A stretch of DNA of 35,159 nt from Candidatus Fermentibacterota bacterium. GTDB lineage: Bacteria; Fermentibacterota; Fermentibacteria; Fermentibacterales; Fermentibacteraceae. Of this stretch, positions 23,435 through 31,696 are shown one piece after another. The stretch's first letter is position 1. Each line of letters opens with the position of its first letter. Below the pieces are notes generated by a model that was not told where the DNA came from, ran no database searches, and saw only the letters and a list, made by a program, of their open reading frames with translations. The DNA lies in contig PDSZ01000005.1 in NCBI GenBank assembly GCA_002748705.1, positions 1 to 35,159 of the forward strand, read 5' to 3'. Made by a program: the position numbers and the translations under genes.

Positions 23435-24634
23435 TTATTCCTGTTTCAGATAGGTTTTCAGCCCCTCTCTCAGTATGTGAAGCGCTTTCTTCATCTTATG
23501 ATCCGAGAGAACATATGCTATTCTTATCTGATCATCTCCAAGGCCGGAAGTGGCATAGAACCCTGCAGCAGGCGCCACCATTGTTGTTTCGCCATTCATG
23601 CTGAAGTCGGTGAGCATCCATGCTGCGAATCTGTCAGAATCCTTTACAGGCATGCGAAGAGTTGCGTAAAATGCTCCCTCAGGTTTCAGAAAGAACACTC
23701 CGTTTACTCCGGAAAGCTCGTCTATCATCAGATCCCTTCGGCCCTGGTATGTTTCCCGTACATTTTCGTAGTAATCTTTATGGAGGTTTTCGTAGATAAA
23801 AGCTGCTCCATACTGAGCTATTGTAGGAGGGCAGAGCCTGGCCTGTCCCAGCTTAAGAGCACTATCCATTATTGTTTTATTCCTGCTGATAAGGTTTCCA
23901 AGACGGGCTCCGCAGGAGCTGAACCGTTTGCTTATGGAATCCATTACTATCACCCTGTCCTGTATCTCACTGAGTTCCAGGGTTGATGTATGGCTTCCGC
24001 CGTCAAAAACAAAGTCTCTGTAAACTTCATCAGAGAGGAGGAAAAGATTATGCTTTCTTACAAGGCCGGAAAGAACCGCCAGTTCATCAAGGGTTAGAAC
24101 TGTTCCTGTAGGGTTGTTCGGTGTGCAGATAAGAATGGCCTTAGTACGATTTGTTATCTTTTCCTCTATCTCATGGGCAGGAGGAAGGTGGAATCCGTTT
24201 TCCGCCTTACTGGTAACAGGAACCAGCTTTACTCCTGCCATTGCCGCAAAACCGTTGTAGTTTGTGTAGAACGGCTCAAAGCATATTACCTCGTCGCCTG
24301 GATCACAGGTTACCATGAAAGCGAAAAACACAGCTTCAGAGCCGCCTGTGGTTACTATTATTTCCTCTTTGTCAATTGGAATGTCTGCTTTGCAGTAGTA
24401 GGATGATATGGCTTCTCTGAGAAAAGGAAGCCCCTGGCTGGGACCGTAGGTGAGAACCTCAGGACAGTTTTCCTTTACTGATTTCCAGTAACCTTCCGGA
24501 GTGGGAATATCCGGCTGTCCTATGTTGAGATGATATACTGATATTCCCTTTGCCTTTGCCTTGTCAGCAAGCGGAACCAGCTTTCTTATTGGGGAAGGCT
24601 GCATTGCGCTGACCCGTTTTGAAATAGCAGTCAT
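23435..24634 (-). CDS. Class I/II PLP-dependent aminotransferase (aspartate aminotransferase-like)
   Basis: I prefer the ATG at 24634 because AAAGG lies seven bases upstream; the ATG at 24640 would leave only one base of spacing. The roughly 399-residue enzyme has the fold type I signatures: YHLNIGQPDIPTPEG near the start, TTGGSEAVFFAF for cofactor phosphate contact, CTPNNPTGTVL, LSDEVYRDF, and the PLP-binding Lys in DSISKRFSSCGARLG. The final Arg lies in a segment around residue 370 (GDDQIRIAYVL). It moves an amino group between an amino acid and a 2-oxoacid. Next to the 2-oxoacid oxidoreductase operon on the same strand, it would supply its substrates. Amino-acid specificity cannot be read from sequence. 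Confidence 0.92.
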   Translation of the reverse strand: MTAISKRVSAMQPSPIRKLVPLADKAKAKGISVYHLNIGQPDIPTPEGYWKSVKENCPEVLTYGPSQGLPFLREAISSYYCKADIPIDKEEIIVTTGGSEAVFFAFMVTCDPGDEVICFEPFYTNYNGFAAMAGVKLVPVTSKAENGFHLPPAHEIEEKITNRTKAILICTPNNPTGTVLTLDELAVLSGLVRKHNLFLLSDEVYRDFVFDGGSHTSTLELSEIQDRVIVMDSISKRFSSCGARLGNLISRNKTIMDSALKLGQARLCPPTIAQYGAAFIYENLHKDYYENVRETYQGRRDLMIDELSGVNGVFFLKPEGAFYATLRMPVKDSDRFAAWMLTDFSMNGETTMVAPAAGFYATSGLGDDQIRIAYVLSDHKMKKALHILREGLKTYLKQE

Positions 24635-24717
24635 TTTCATGCCTTTCGAAATCGTTGATACCAGAGAATGATTGTACCCTGAGTGGTTTCAGATTCTACT
24701 TAAACCTGTTAACTGTG

Positions 24718-24749
24718 AACAGCCTGCACCATTCTGAATGCAGGCTGTT
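24718..24749 (-). terminator. Hairpin terminator at the end of the fermentation operon
   Basis: AACAGCCTGCA (24718-24728) pairs perfectly with TGCAGGCTGTT (24739-24749), an 11-base-pair stem. It begins 20 bases after the stop of the fused beta-gamma gene and separates that operon from the aminotransferase gene. Confidence 0.6.
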
Positions 24750-24768
24750 ATTCTGTTCAAAAGATAAC

Positions 24769-26055
24769 TCAGTCTGTCAGTTGAGAGAGCGCGGTTTCTA
24801 TTCTCTCTCTGGATATCTTACTGCCGAGCCTTGAAGCTGCAAGGGCATCGTAGAACGATTCAACAGGGATTATTCCGCTTTTCTGAATGAAGTCGGCAGC
24901 ACTGAGAAGGCTTGCTGTCCTTGCGCCCATAGGTTTTCTGTAGTCCAGCTTTCTCACTTCAGCTGATGTTTCAGGGGCTTCCAGAGAAGAATCCAGGAAG
25001 AGGGTTCCCTCCTTCATGGAAGTTATCCTTGAAAGGGCTCTCTTCATTCCTTCTTCTGAGGTTACAAGAGCAGTGTCAATGGTCTCTATTCCTGTAAAGT
25101 CAATTTCTTCAGTTGATATAATCAGTTCTGAGAGGGAGAAACCTACACCGACTGTTACAGGATAGCTTCCCTTTTTGGTCACAGAAAGACCACATGACAT
25201 TGCTGCCTTTGCAAGAAGTTCAGCTGCAGACTGCACGCCTTCACCGGCTGAGCCTGCAAGAAGCACAGTAGCTCTGCCTTCAAGGTTGTGGTTGTACTTT
25301 ACGGTTATTTTCTTCACCGAGTCGAGCAGAGATTCGGTGTGATACCTGAGAGCCTGGGAATGGGGTTTCTTGTCCTTGTTCTCCATAAGAACAGGGAGGA
25401 GACCTGCAGGTTCAGTAAGGTCATTGAGCTTTTTGCCGGGATTGTGCTTTACGCCGTGGCTGGGGCAGAACTCCACCGCTTCAACCAGAGAGAAACCGTC
25501 TACTCTCAAGGCTTCCTCAAGTGCGTCTGAGAAGTCTCCAAGGGCATAGATGCGTCTGGCATATGCAGCGCCGGCGCTGTGAACGAGACTGCATATGTCT
25601 ATTCCATTATCAATTCTGCCTTCAGGAACAGCAGGGGTCTTGAATCCAAGAGGAGTAAGTCCTGAAGACTGTCCGCCGGTCATTCCGTAGAGCATGTTGT
25701 TGTGCACAATAACTGTCATATTGATGTTAAGATGTGCCGCCTCGATTATGTGCTGCATACCTATGGTGGCTCCGCCGTCGCCAAGCATGACAAGTATCTT
25801 CTTGGAAGGATCATTCAGCCCCATTGAGATTCCTGTGGCAAGGGCAACTGCTCTTCCGTGAAGTCCGTGAACTGTGTGGCAGTTAAACTGCTTGTCTATT
25901 ATGCCGATACATCCTATGTCGGTTACAACGATAAGATCAAGCAGATTAAGGTTCTCAATGTTGCTGAGAGCTTTCTCAAGGGCTCTGCTCACCATTGAAT
26001 GACCGCAGCCTCTGCAGAACGGCTGGTTTTCAGTTGAAAGGTAAAGGCCGCTCAT
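24769..26055 (-). CDS. 2-oxoacid:ferredoxin oxidoreductase, fused beta (TPP) and gamma subunits
   Basis: The 428-residue protein joins two usual subunits. Residues 1-210 form the TPP-binding beta part, with FCRGCGHSMV (cluster Cys pair), TDIGCIGI, GLHGRAVALATGI, the TPP-Mg motif GDGGATIGMQHIIEAAHLNINMTVIVHNN and VEFCPSHG. After a linker (about 215-245), residues 250-428 form the gamma part, with LLAGSAGEGVQSAAELLAKAA and SYPVTVGVGFSLSELIIS. The enzyme oxidatively decarboxylates 2-oxoacids to acyl-CoA and reduces ferredoxin. There is no ferredoxin-type delta domain, so electrons must leave through the beta cluster. It overlaps the alpha gene by four bases. Confidence 0.92.
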   Translation of the reverse strand: MSGLYLSTENQPFCRGCGHSMVSRALEKALSNIENLNLLDLIVVTDIGCIGIIDKQFNCHTVHGLHGRAVALATGISMGLNDPSKKILVMLGDGGATIGMQHIIEAAHLNINMTVIVHNNMLYGMTGGQSSGLTPLGFKTPAVPEGRIDNGIDICSLVHSAGAAYARRIYALGDFSDALEEALRVDGFSLVEAVEFCPSHGVKHNPGKKLNDLTEPAGLLPVLMENKDKKPHSQALRYHTESLLDSVKKITVKYNHNLEGRATVLLAGSAGEGVQSAAELLAKAAMSCGLSVTKKGSYPVTVGVGFSLSELIISTEEIDFTGIETIDTALVTSEEGMKRALSRITSMKEGTLFLDSSLEAPETSAEVRKLDYRKPMGARTASLLSAADFIQKSGIIPVESFYDALAASRLGSKISRERIETALSQLTD

Positions 26056-27173
26056 TTAGAGACCTCCTCAATAATCTCTTCAGGGGTGATGAGTCTGCCG
26101 ATGCAGTTCACTCCGGAAACACCTTCTCTTCCGTTTCTGCCGAACAGGATTTCTCTGTATTGTCCAGAGAGGTTTTCTTCAGCCAGAACAACCTTGCGGT
26201 ATCTTTTTGTTATCTCAAGGTACTCAGGAAGAACAGGGAAGAGGGTTTTGGCAGTAAGGATGGAAACACTACTGCCCATCTTTCTCATGGTACATACAGC
26301 TTCTCTGGCAGCGGCGGCTGTTATTCCGTAGGAGAATACCAGAGTGTCTGCTCCCTGCTGCTCGTCAAGGTCATAGAGGGCATATGCAGAGAGATTATGC
26401 TCCATCTTGTACTTAAGTCTTGCGCTGTTGGCAAGAGCCTCCGGTGTTGAGTGCTGAAGTACGGCATTCTCGTTGTGGGTTGAGGCGGTTATTCTTACCT
26501 GATGGTCAGGTGAGCCTGTGGGAAGAAACCTTGGAACTCCGTTTTCTTCAGGTTTGTAGGGAATGTATTTTTCCCCTTCGTACCAGTTCTTATTCACCTT
26601 TTCAACCTTCTTCAGAGTGGAAAGGTCGAAGCTCTTCAGGGTCATCACCATTTCCTTGGATGTGAGGAGGAAAACAGGAGTTCGAAGTTCAACAGCCAGT
26701 TGCACAGCCCTGGCTGAGAGGTCGAAGCAATCCTCAAAGGAAGAGGGGCAGAGGGTGGGAACCGGATAACCGCCGGAGTTGATGTTTCCCAGAAGACCGA
26801 TATCTCCCTGGGCTCCGCATGTGGCTGTGCCTGTAGAAGGCCCCATTCGCTGTGCCAGTATTACCACCATTGGCAGTTCCATCATGTAGGCCATACCAAT
26901 GGATTCCACCATCAGAGCCAGACCGGGAAATGATGTGGCTGTAACTGGAAGTTTGCCTGCTGCGGAAAAACCGCTCATGTACTGAAGGGTTGAGATTTCG
27001 TCAGGTGCAGGAAGCATCATGGGAAACCGTGCGCTTGAGTAAGCATAAAGGAGGTTGGCAGGTGTTATAGGATACCCTACGAAAACCTCGCCTCCTGCCT
27101 GAACGGCTCCCTCAATAAGAAGCCTTGAGGCATCCATAAGAGAACGATTTTTTGTTTGTTCCATTCTAGGCAT
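26052..27173 (-). CDS. 2-oxoacid:ferredoxin oxidoreductase alpha subunit
   Basis: The 373-residue protein has the pyrimidine-binding and transketolase C-terminal domains of the alpha subunit: GEVFVGYPITPANLLYAY near residue 28, the substrate-recognition stretch MSGFSAAGKLPVTATSFPGLALMVE, then AQRMGPSTGTAT and GDIGLLGNINSGGYPVP. The C-terminal domain starts near 275 (ADTLVFSYGITAAAAREAV) and holds VLAEENLSGQYREIL. Together with the fused beta-gamma protein it forms the complete enzyme. The pattern resembles branched-chain or general 2-oxoacid enzymes rather than the large single-chain pyruvate enzyme. The start overlaps the symporter stop by eight bases. Confidence 0.92.
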   Translation of the reverse strand: MPRMEQTKNRSLMDASRLLIEGAVQAGGEVFVGYPITPANLLYAYSSARFPMMLPAPDEISTLQYMSGFSAAGKLPVTATSFPGLALMVESIGMAYMMELPMVVILAQRMGPSTGTATCGAQGDIGLLGNINSGGYPVPTLCPSSFEDCFDLSARAVQLAVELRTPVFLLTSKEMVMTLKSFDLSTLKKVEKVNKNWYEGEKYIPYKPEENGVPRFLPTGSPDHQVRITASTHNENAVLQHSTPEALANSARLKYKMEHNLSAYALYDLDEQQGADTLVFSYGITAAAAREAVCTMRKMGSSVSILTAKTLFPVLPEYLEITKRYRKVVLAEENLSGQYREILFGRNGREGVSGVNCIGRLITPEEIIEEVSK

Positions 27174-28590
27174 TCTTTCTGAAGAGTTTGTCCCCGAGAG
27201 AGGAAAGTGAGATTACTGCTATGGTTGTAATAACTGCTCCGTAGGTTTTGTCTATGCTGAACCAGCCCTGATTCTGTGCATGCATTGCAAAGAATACAGA
27301 GAGGGTTCCCAGAACAAAGGAAAGCTTCACACCAAGAGGAGTAACAAACTTGCGAAGATAGAGGCCGGTCACAATAACTATGGCGCCGATAGCTCTGATT
27401 GCATAGCTGATATAGGCGGTTTCCAGCACAGCTCCCTTCATGAATATTGCAAGAGGTACAGTGACTATGCTTACAAGCAGCACCAGCTTTCGTGCTGTGG
27501 AAATAATTTTTTCGTCATTGGCCTTCTTGTTGATTATGCCGTGGTAGATGTCTTTGGCTGCTATTGTAACCACTGCAAAGTTCACAGGCCCCACAGTGGA
27601 AAGTATTGCGGCAATTACACCTGCCAGAGCCAATCCCCCCAGTACCGGATGTATGAAGCCTGGAGTCTGAAGAAGTGTTGGAATGGCAGTTTTGCCCACT
27701 ACTTCAGTCTCAGGGCTGAAGAAAAGACCTGTTTTGGCCATAAGGCCGAGGAAAGCGGTCATTACACCGAATGGAGCCACCAGAAACCCTGCCACAACAG
27801 AGGCTTTTCTGGCTGTCTTTACATCCCTTGCAGCGAAGATAGGCTGAATGCTCGCCTGTGCGGCCATTCCTCCGAGAAGTCCTCCGAGAAGCAGAGCGAA
27901 AGCCTTGTTCATACCTGCACTGAACGGGTTGTAGAGGTTTTCAGGGGCGCCTTGAGCAATAAGTGTGGCGCTGAGACCTTCAAATCCGCCGACTTTGTCA
28001 AGACCTATTACGAAAGCCATTCCCAGCCCTGCGAACATGGTAATAAGGTAAAGCATTCCTGTCATTGCCAGGGCGTGCATTCCTCCAAGATAAGTGTAAA
28101 GCATGATAAGCGCTGCTGAGATTATTACAGCCCAGTTCCAGCTCACTCCGAAGAGAGGTGCCATGACGCTTGAGCAGGTTTGAAGCTGTACATATGCCAG
28201 CACAAGATATGCCACAAGAAAAGCTATAGCTGAAACAGAACGGGCCTGACTGCCGAAAAGGGTCTCTATCATTTCACTGACAGTGTGCACATTCTTGCTG
28301 CGATAGTGTTTTGCAACAGTGAATCCGATGATAACCATTCCTATGGAAGTTGAGATATTGTAAAGGATAGGCTGAAGGGTCATGGTGTTGAAAGCTTTTT
28401 CGCTCACACCTATTGTGCTCATGCCTCCAAGCCATTCCGCCGCCACCACGATGGCGCATACCATGGTTCCCAGGTTTCTTCCTGCAACCAGATAGTCACT
28501 GGCAGATTTGCTGGCAACCTTTCGCGAGAGAAGTCCCAGGACAACCACGATGGCAAAGTAGCCCAAGATGGTGATGCTGTAGATGTTCAT
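27166..28590 (-). CDS. Sodium:solute symporter (SSS family)
   Basis: The 474-residue protein has about 13 membrane helices with the LeuT-like fold seen in this family. The N-terminal signature is YLVAGRNLGTMVCAIVVAAEWLGGMSTIGVSEKAF, and the middle holds LGGLLGGMAAQASIQPIFAARDVKTARKASVVAGF. Both are typical of the Na+-coupled carboxylate and amino-acid branch. It lies between ptb and the 2-oxoacid oxidoreductase genes in a tight operon. The most likely cargo is therefore an amino acid or a 2-oxoacid feeding the pathway, or possibly the acid product. Cargo is inferred from context only. Confidence 0.9.
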   Translation of the reverse strand: MNIYSITILGYFAIVVVLGLLSRKVASKSASDYLVAGRNLGTMVCAIVVAAEWLGGMSTIGVSEKAFNTMTLQPILYNISTSIGMVIIGFTVAKHYRSKNVHTVSEMIETLFGSQARSVSAIAFLVAYLVLAYVQLQTCSSVMAPLFGVSWNWAVIISAALIMLYTYLGGMHALAMTGMLYLITMFAGLGMAFVIGLDKVGGFEGLSATLIAQGAPENLYNPFSAGMNKAFALLLGGLLGGMAAQASIQPIFAARDVKTARKASVVAGFLVAPFGVMTAFLGLMAKTGLFFSPETEVVGKTAIPTLLQTPGFIHPVLGGLALAGVIAAILSTVGPVNFAVVTIAAKDIYHGIINKKANDEKIISTARKLVLLVSIVTVPLAIFMKGAVLETAYISYAIRAIGAIVIVTGLYLRKFVTPLGVKLSFVLGTLSVFFAMHAQNQGWFSIDKTYGAVITTIAVISLSSLGDKLFRKNA

Positions 28591-28617
28591 AAACTCATAC
28601 CTCTGACTTTACTGGGT

Positions 28618-29553
28618 TTAACTGTTCTTGTCTGCAAGCGATTTGCTGTGGACGATAGCCCTTGCCATTGCCATGGAGTTAAGCCTGTTCTCCATGTTGT
28701 CCGAGCGGGAGTTAAGTACAGCAGGTACCGATGCTCCGAATACCAGACCTCCCCATTTGGCGCTACCGTGGAACTTGTAACTTTTTCCAAGAGAATTTGC
28801 CGTTTCCAGGTTGGGAGCGATTATCATGTCTGCCTGGCCGCAAACCTGTGAATTGAGCAGTTTCTTTGTTTTTGCCGATTCAGCTGAAATTGCCGCATCA
28901 TATCCCAGAGGCCCCTCAACTATGAAACCGGGGAGCTGCCCCCGTTCAGACATTATCTGAAGCGCCGCCGCATCAACTGTGGACTGGATTCTGCTGTTAA
29001 CTGTCTCTACTGCTGAAAGGGCAGCCACTCTTATCGGAGCAATGCCCAATGCCTTCCAGAGGGGAAGGGAGTTCTTTATGACAGCAGCTTTCTCCCTGAG
29101 GTCGGGAGAGATAAGGATTGCGTTGTCTGTCATGGCAATAAACTTTGGAAGGGAAGGCATTTCAAAGAGGCTCAGGTTTGAGAGAACAGGGGAAACCTTG
29201 ATTCCTCTATCCTGATGAAGAATGGCTTTGAGATAACCGTCAGACTTAACCTTGCCTTTGACCAGTATTTTAGCGCCGTTTTCCCTTACAGCCTCTACTG
29301 CAAGCCTGTTCATCTCAGGTTCGTTGTTACAGGGAAGTATTCTGTAGAGAGAAAGGTCATCACCTGATTCGGTGATTATCTTCTTGAGTGTTTCCTCAGG
29401 GCCGGTTAGATAGCAGGTTCCCAGGAATCCGATTTCATGGCCCTGTTTAATGCTCTCAACCACGCTGGTATCAGCACCGCCTGCAACGGATAAATCAACT
29501 GGTGAAAGATTTGCAACAGCCTGGTGAAGCTCACTGAAATTACTGATGGTCAT
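28618..29553 (-). CDS. ptb: Phosphate butyryltransferase (phosphotransacylase)
   Basis: The 311-residue enzyme belongs to the phosphate acetyl/butyryl-transferase family and converts acyl-CoA plus phosphate to acyl-phosphate. Visible family segments are VVESIKQGHEIGFLGTC near residue 30, GAKILVKGKVKSDGYLKAIL, then GPLGYDAAISAESAKTKKL, CGQADMIIAPNLETANSLGKSY and WGGLVFGASVPAVLNSRSDN at the C-terminus. Length and the VxGPLxxDxAIS motif fit Ptb rather than Pta. Its start overlaps the butyrate kinase stop (TAATG). With Buk it would yield ATP from butyryl-, isobutyryl- or isovaleryl-CoA. Confidence 0.93.
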   Translation of the reverse strand: MTISNFSELHQAVANLSPVDLSVAGGADTSVVESIKQGHEIGFLGTCYLTGPEETLKKIITESGDDLSLYRILPCNNEPEMNRLAVEAVRENGAKILVKGKVKSDGYLKAILHQDRGIKVSPVLSNLSLFEMPSLPKFIAMTDNAILISPDLREKAAVIKNSLPLWKALGIAPIRVAALSAVETVNSRIQSTVDAAALQIMSERGQLPGFIVEGPLGYDAAISAESAKTKKLLNSQVCGQADMIIAPNLETANSLGKSYKFHGSAKWGGLVFGASVPAVLNSRSDNMENRLNSMAMARAIVHSKSLADKNS

Positions 29554-30749
29554 TACATGCTCCTGACGCCGAAGGGTACCGAATGGAACTCTCCGTTTTC
29601 ATCCCTGAAACTGAGCAGGGGATCCATTTCGCCACCGGTTCTTATACAGTCCGGCCACTGAAGAGGTTCTTCTTTTCCACTCACAACCCTGAGAAGTCCG
29701 GAGGCTATCGCCTCATTCTCATTTCCGCCAGGGAAAACATGAACCTCAGACAGGGCACTGCACTTCTTCTTAATTCGTTCTACAACGAAAGGAGAGTTGG
29801 CAACACCGCCGGTGACAATTATTCCGTGAATATTAAAGTCCAGCACCGATGCCATAGCTCCGATCTCCTTGCATATCTGGTAGATCATCGCATCAAGAAT
29901 GAATGCTGCGAAGCCGTCACCTTCAGCTGCTCTTCTGCCAGCCTCCCGAACATCTTTAGTGCCAAGATAGCCATAGAGACCTCCGCCGCCGTAAAGCTTT
30001 TTGTGGAGTTCATCTTTGGTGTATTTTCCAGAGAAGCAAGCCTCGAAAAGGGGAATAGGAGGAACGCCGCCTGCCCTTTCAGGGGTGAATGGGGCGCCTT
30101 CCATACGGTTGTCGCTGTCTATGATTTTTCCACCTGCAACCGGCGCAATGGAAAAACCGCCTCCAAGATGGCATGCCACGCATCTGATTTCCTCAAAACT
30201 CATTGAGAGCTGTTCCGCCAGTTTTCTCACAGTCGCCCGAATATTAAGTGCATGTACATAGGAGAATCTGGGAAGCTCAGGTACTCCGGATATTCTGGAA
30301 ACAGGTGTTATCTCATCTACACCCACCGGATCTGCCACGAAAGCAGGAGCATTCATCAGGGCTGCGATTCTGAACGCTATAGGTGCGCCAAGGTTGGATG
30401 CGTGGTGATAAACAGGGGTATTAAGGCTGAAATCAGCCAGCTCCTGATTTACTGAGATAAGTCCGCTGGGAACAGGCGGCAGCATTCCTCCCAGTGCGCC
30501 CACTGCAGCCACAACTGCACCAGCAGGCAGATTGTTCTGGAAGTACTCTCTGGTCAGTTCCTCACGGTAGTCTATCTGGCCGGATATGGTTGAATACCTG
30601 GCGTAGAGATCGTCAGGGTGTTCTATGGTTTTGCTGTTGTAATGGTCCAGTTCACCTGCTGAGGTGATTCGGTAAATGGAACACTTGGTTGTGGTAGAAC
30701 CAGTGTTCAGAACAAGTAGGAACCTTTTCTGCAATGTACTCACCTGCAT
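29553..30749 (-). CDS. buk: Butyrate kinase
   Basis: The roughly 398-residue enzyme belongs to the acetate/butyrate kinase family (ASKHA fold). It makes ATP from acyl-phosphate. The P-loop-like start LLVLNTGSTTTKCSIYRI, then YHASNLGAPIAFRIAA, VACHLGGGFSIAPVAGGKIIDSDN and a late IIVTGGVANSPFVVERI are classic. I drop the long N-terminal reading from 30806 because a promoter lies inside it. Two starts remain: ATG at 30749, or a TTG at 30734 with AGGTGAG five bases upstream, which would begin MQKRFLLVLN and fits the family well. It is the first gene of the fermentation operon. Confidence 0.93.
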   Translation of the reverse strand: MQVSTLQKRFLLVLNTGSTTTKCSIYRITSAGELDHYNSKTIEHPDDLYARYSTISGQIDYREELTREYFQNNLPAGAVVAAVGALGGMLPPVPSGLISVNQELADFSLNTPVYHHASNLGAPIAFRIAALMNAPAFVADPVGVDEITPVSRISGVPELPRFSYVHALNIRATVRKLAEQLSMSFEEIRCVACHLGGGFSIAPVAGGKIIDSDNRMEGAPFTPERAGGVPPIPLFEACFSGKYTKDELHKKLYGGGGLYGYLGTKDVREAGRRAAEGDGFAAFILDAMIYQICKEIGAMASVLDFNIHGIIVTGGVANSPFVVERIKKKCSALSEVHVFPGGNENEAIASGLLRVVSGKEEPLQWPDCIRTGGEMDPLLSFRDENGEFHSVPFGVRSM

Positions 30750-30773
30750 TCTTCTGAAACAGTATTCCAGCCG

Positions 30774-30802
30774 AATAAATACGGCTTTCAAATGTCGGTC
30801 AA
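30774..30802 (-). promoter_or_regulatory. Promoter of the fermentation operon
   Basis: On the minus strand TTGACC (30797-30802), a 17-base spacer and TTTATT (30774-30779). Transcription would begin near 30767, just upstream of the butyrate kinase start, and run through all five genes to 24769. Confidence 0.45.
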
Positions 30803-30919
30803 ACATATTGCAAAGCCTTTAAGGGGAAAAGGGTAAATCTTTCTTAAAAGAGCATGTTATCCACACACGGTTGTGACTTGTATATTTTACGCCTGAACCT
30901 GTTTTCAGGAGGATGGGAA

Positions 30920-31696
30920 TTGAAGATTACACTCAGACTTGCAGAACTTCCAATCACAGGAAGCTGGAGCCTGTGCATGGAGAATGCTGTTAAAGCGTCT
31001 GCGATAAAACCATTGCCAGATGTGCTTCTTCTGCCGGAGCTGTTCACCATCGGTTTTGTTCTTGACTCAATTGCATCTTCTGCGATCGAAAGGGAAGAAC
31101 TCCCTTACCTTCCTCTTGCTGAAGCAGCAAGAAACAGCAAAATATGGATTGCAGGAGGCTCTTTTCCTGTAAGGGTATCAGGCGGAATTGCAAACCTCGT
31201 TCCTGTATACAACAGTTCAGGTGAACTTGTTCACACAACCTGCAAGGGACATCTCTTCAGGAATATGGGTGAACACACTGCTTTTATTCCGGGAAATCCT
31301 TCAGGGGTGTTCGATCTTAAAGGTATCAGAACAGGTGCAGCTGTCTGCTACGACCTGAGGTTTCCTGAGCTGTTCAGAAAACTGACAATCAAAGGAGCTG
31401 AGCTGCTGCTGCTTCCTGCCCAGTGGCCTCAGGTCAGAAACGGGGTTTTCAGAAGTCTTCTTGTTGCCAGATCCTCAGAGGCTCAGGTATTCACTGCAGG
31501 GTGCAATCTCGGAGGAGAACACCTGGGAGTTTCCTATAACGGAGGCGGCGGTGTGGTTTCACCTTCAGGTCAGTTTCTGGATTATGATGAAGCAGCTTCA
31601 GGAGTAAGGGATTTCTTAATTGATACTGATCTGGTGCAAAGAGAAAGGGAAAGAATAAACTGTCTTAATGACAGGAGACCGGAGGTATATGAATAG
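30920..31696 (+). CDS. Nitrilase-superfamily amidase (omega-amidase-like)
   Basis: I start at the TTG at 30920 because AGGAGG lies seven bases upstream; the frame from 30854 has no such site. The roughly 258-residue enzyme has the full catalytic triad: Glu40 in LLLPELF, Lys109 in TCKGHLF and Cys143 in AVCYDLRFPELFR. This short architecture and the CYDLRFPELFR motif match omega-amidase, which hydrolyses 2-oxoglutaramate or 2-oxosuccinamate to oxoacid and ammonia. That role would fit beside an amino-acid-degrading operon; other C-N hydrolases are possible. It is divergent from the operon, and its stop overlaps the start of the permease gene. Confidence 0.88.
   Translation: MKITLRLAELPITGSWSLCMENAVKASAIKPLPDVLLLPELFTIGFVLDSIASSAIEREELPYLPLAEAARNSKIWIAGGSFPVRVSGGIANLVPVYNSSGELVHTTCKGHLFRNMGEHTAFIPGNPSGVFDLKGIRTGAAVCYDLRFPELFRKLTIKGAELLLLPAQWPQVRNGVFRSLLVARSSEAQVFTAGCNLGGEHLGVSYNGGGGVVSPSGQFLDYDEAASGVRDFLIDTDLVQRERERINCLNDRRPEVYE

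Noticed and set aside
27280..28119. A long antisense frame (279 codons) opposite the symporter gene
   Set aside because: Cys- and His-rich translation with no motif, entirely inside a well-supported gene; a shadow of its codon usage.
29583..30206. A 207-codon antisense frame opposite butyrate kinase
   Set aside because: Shadow of a well-supported gene, with no domain pattern.
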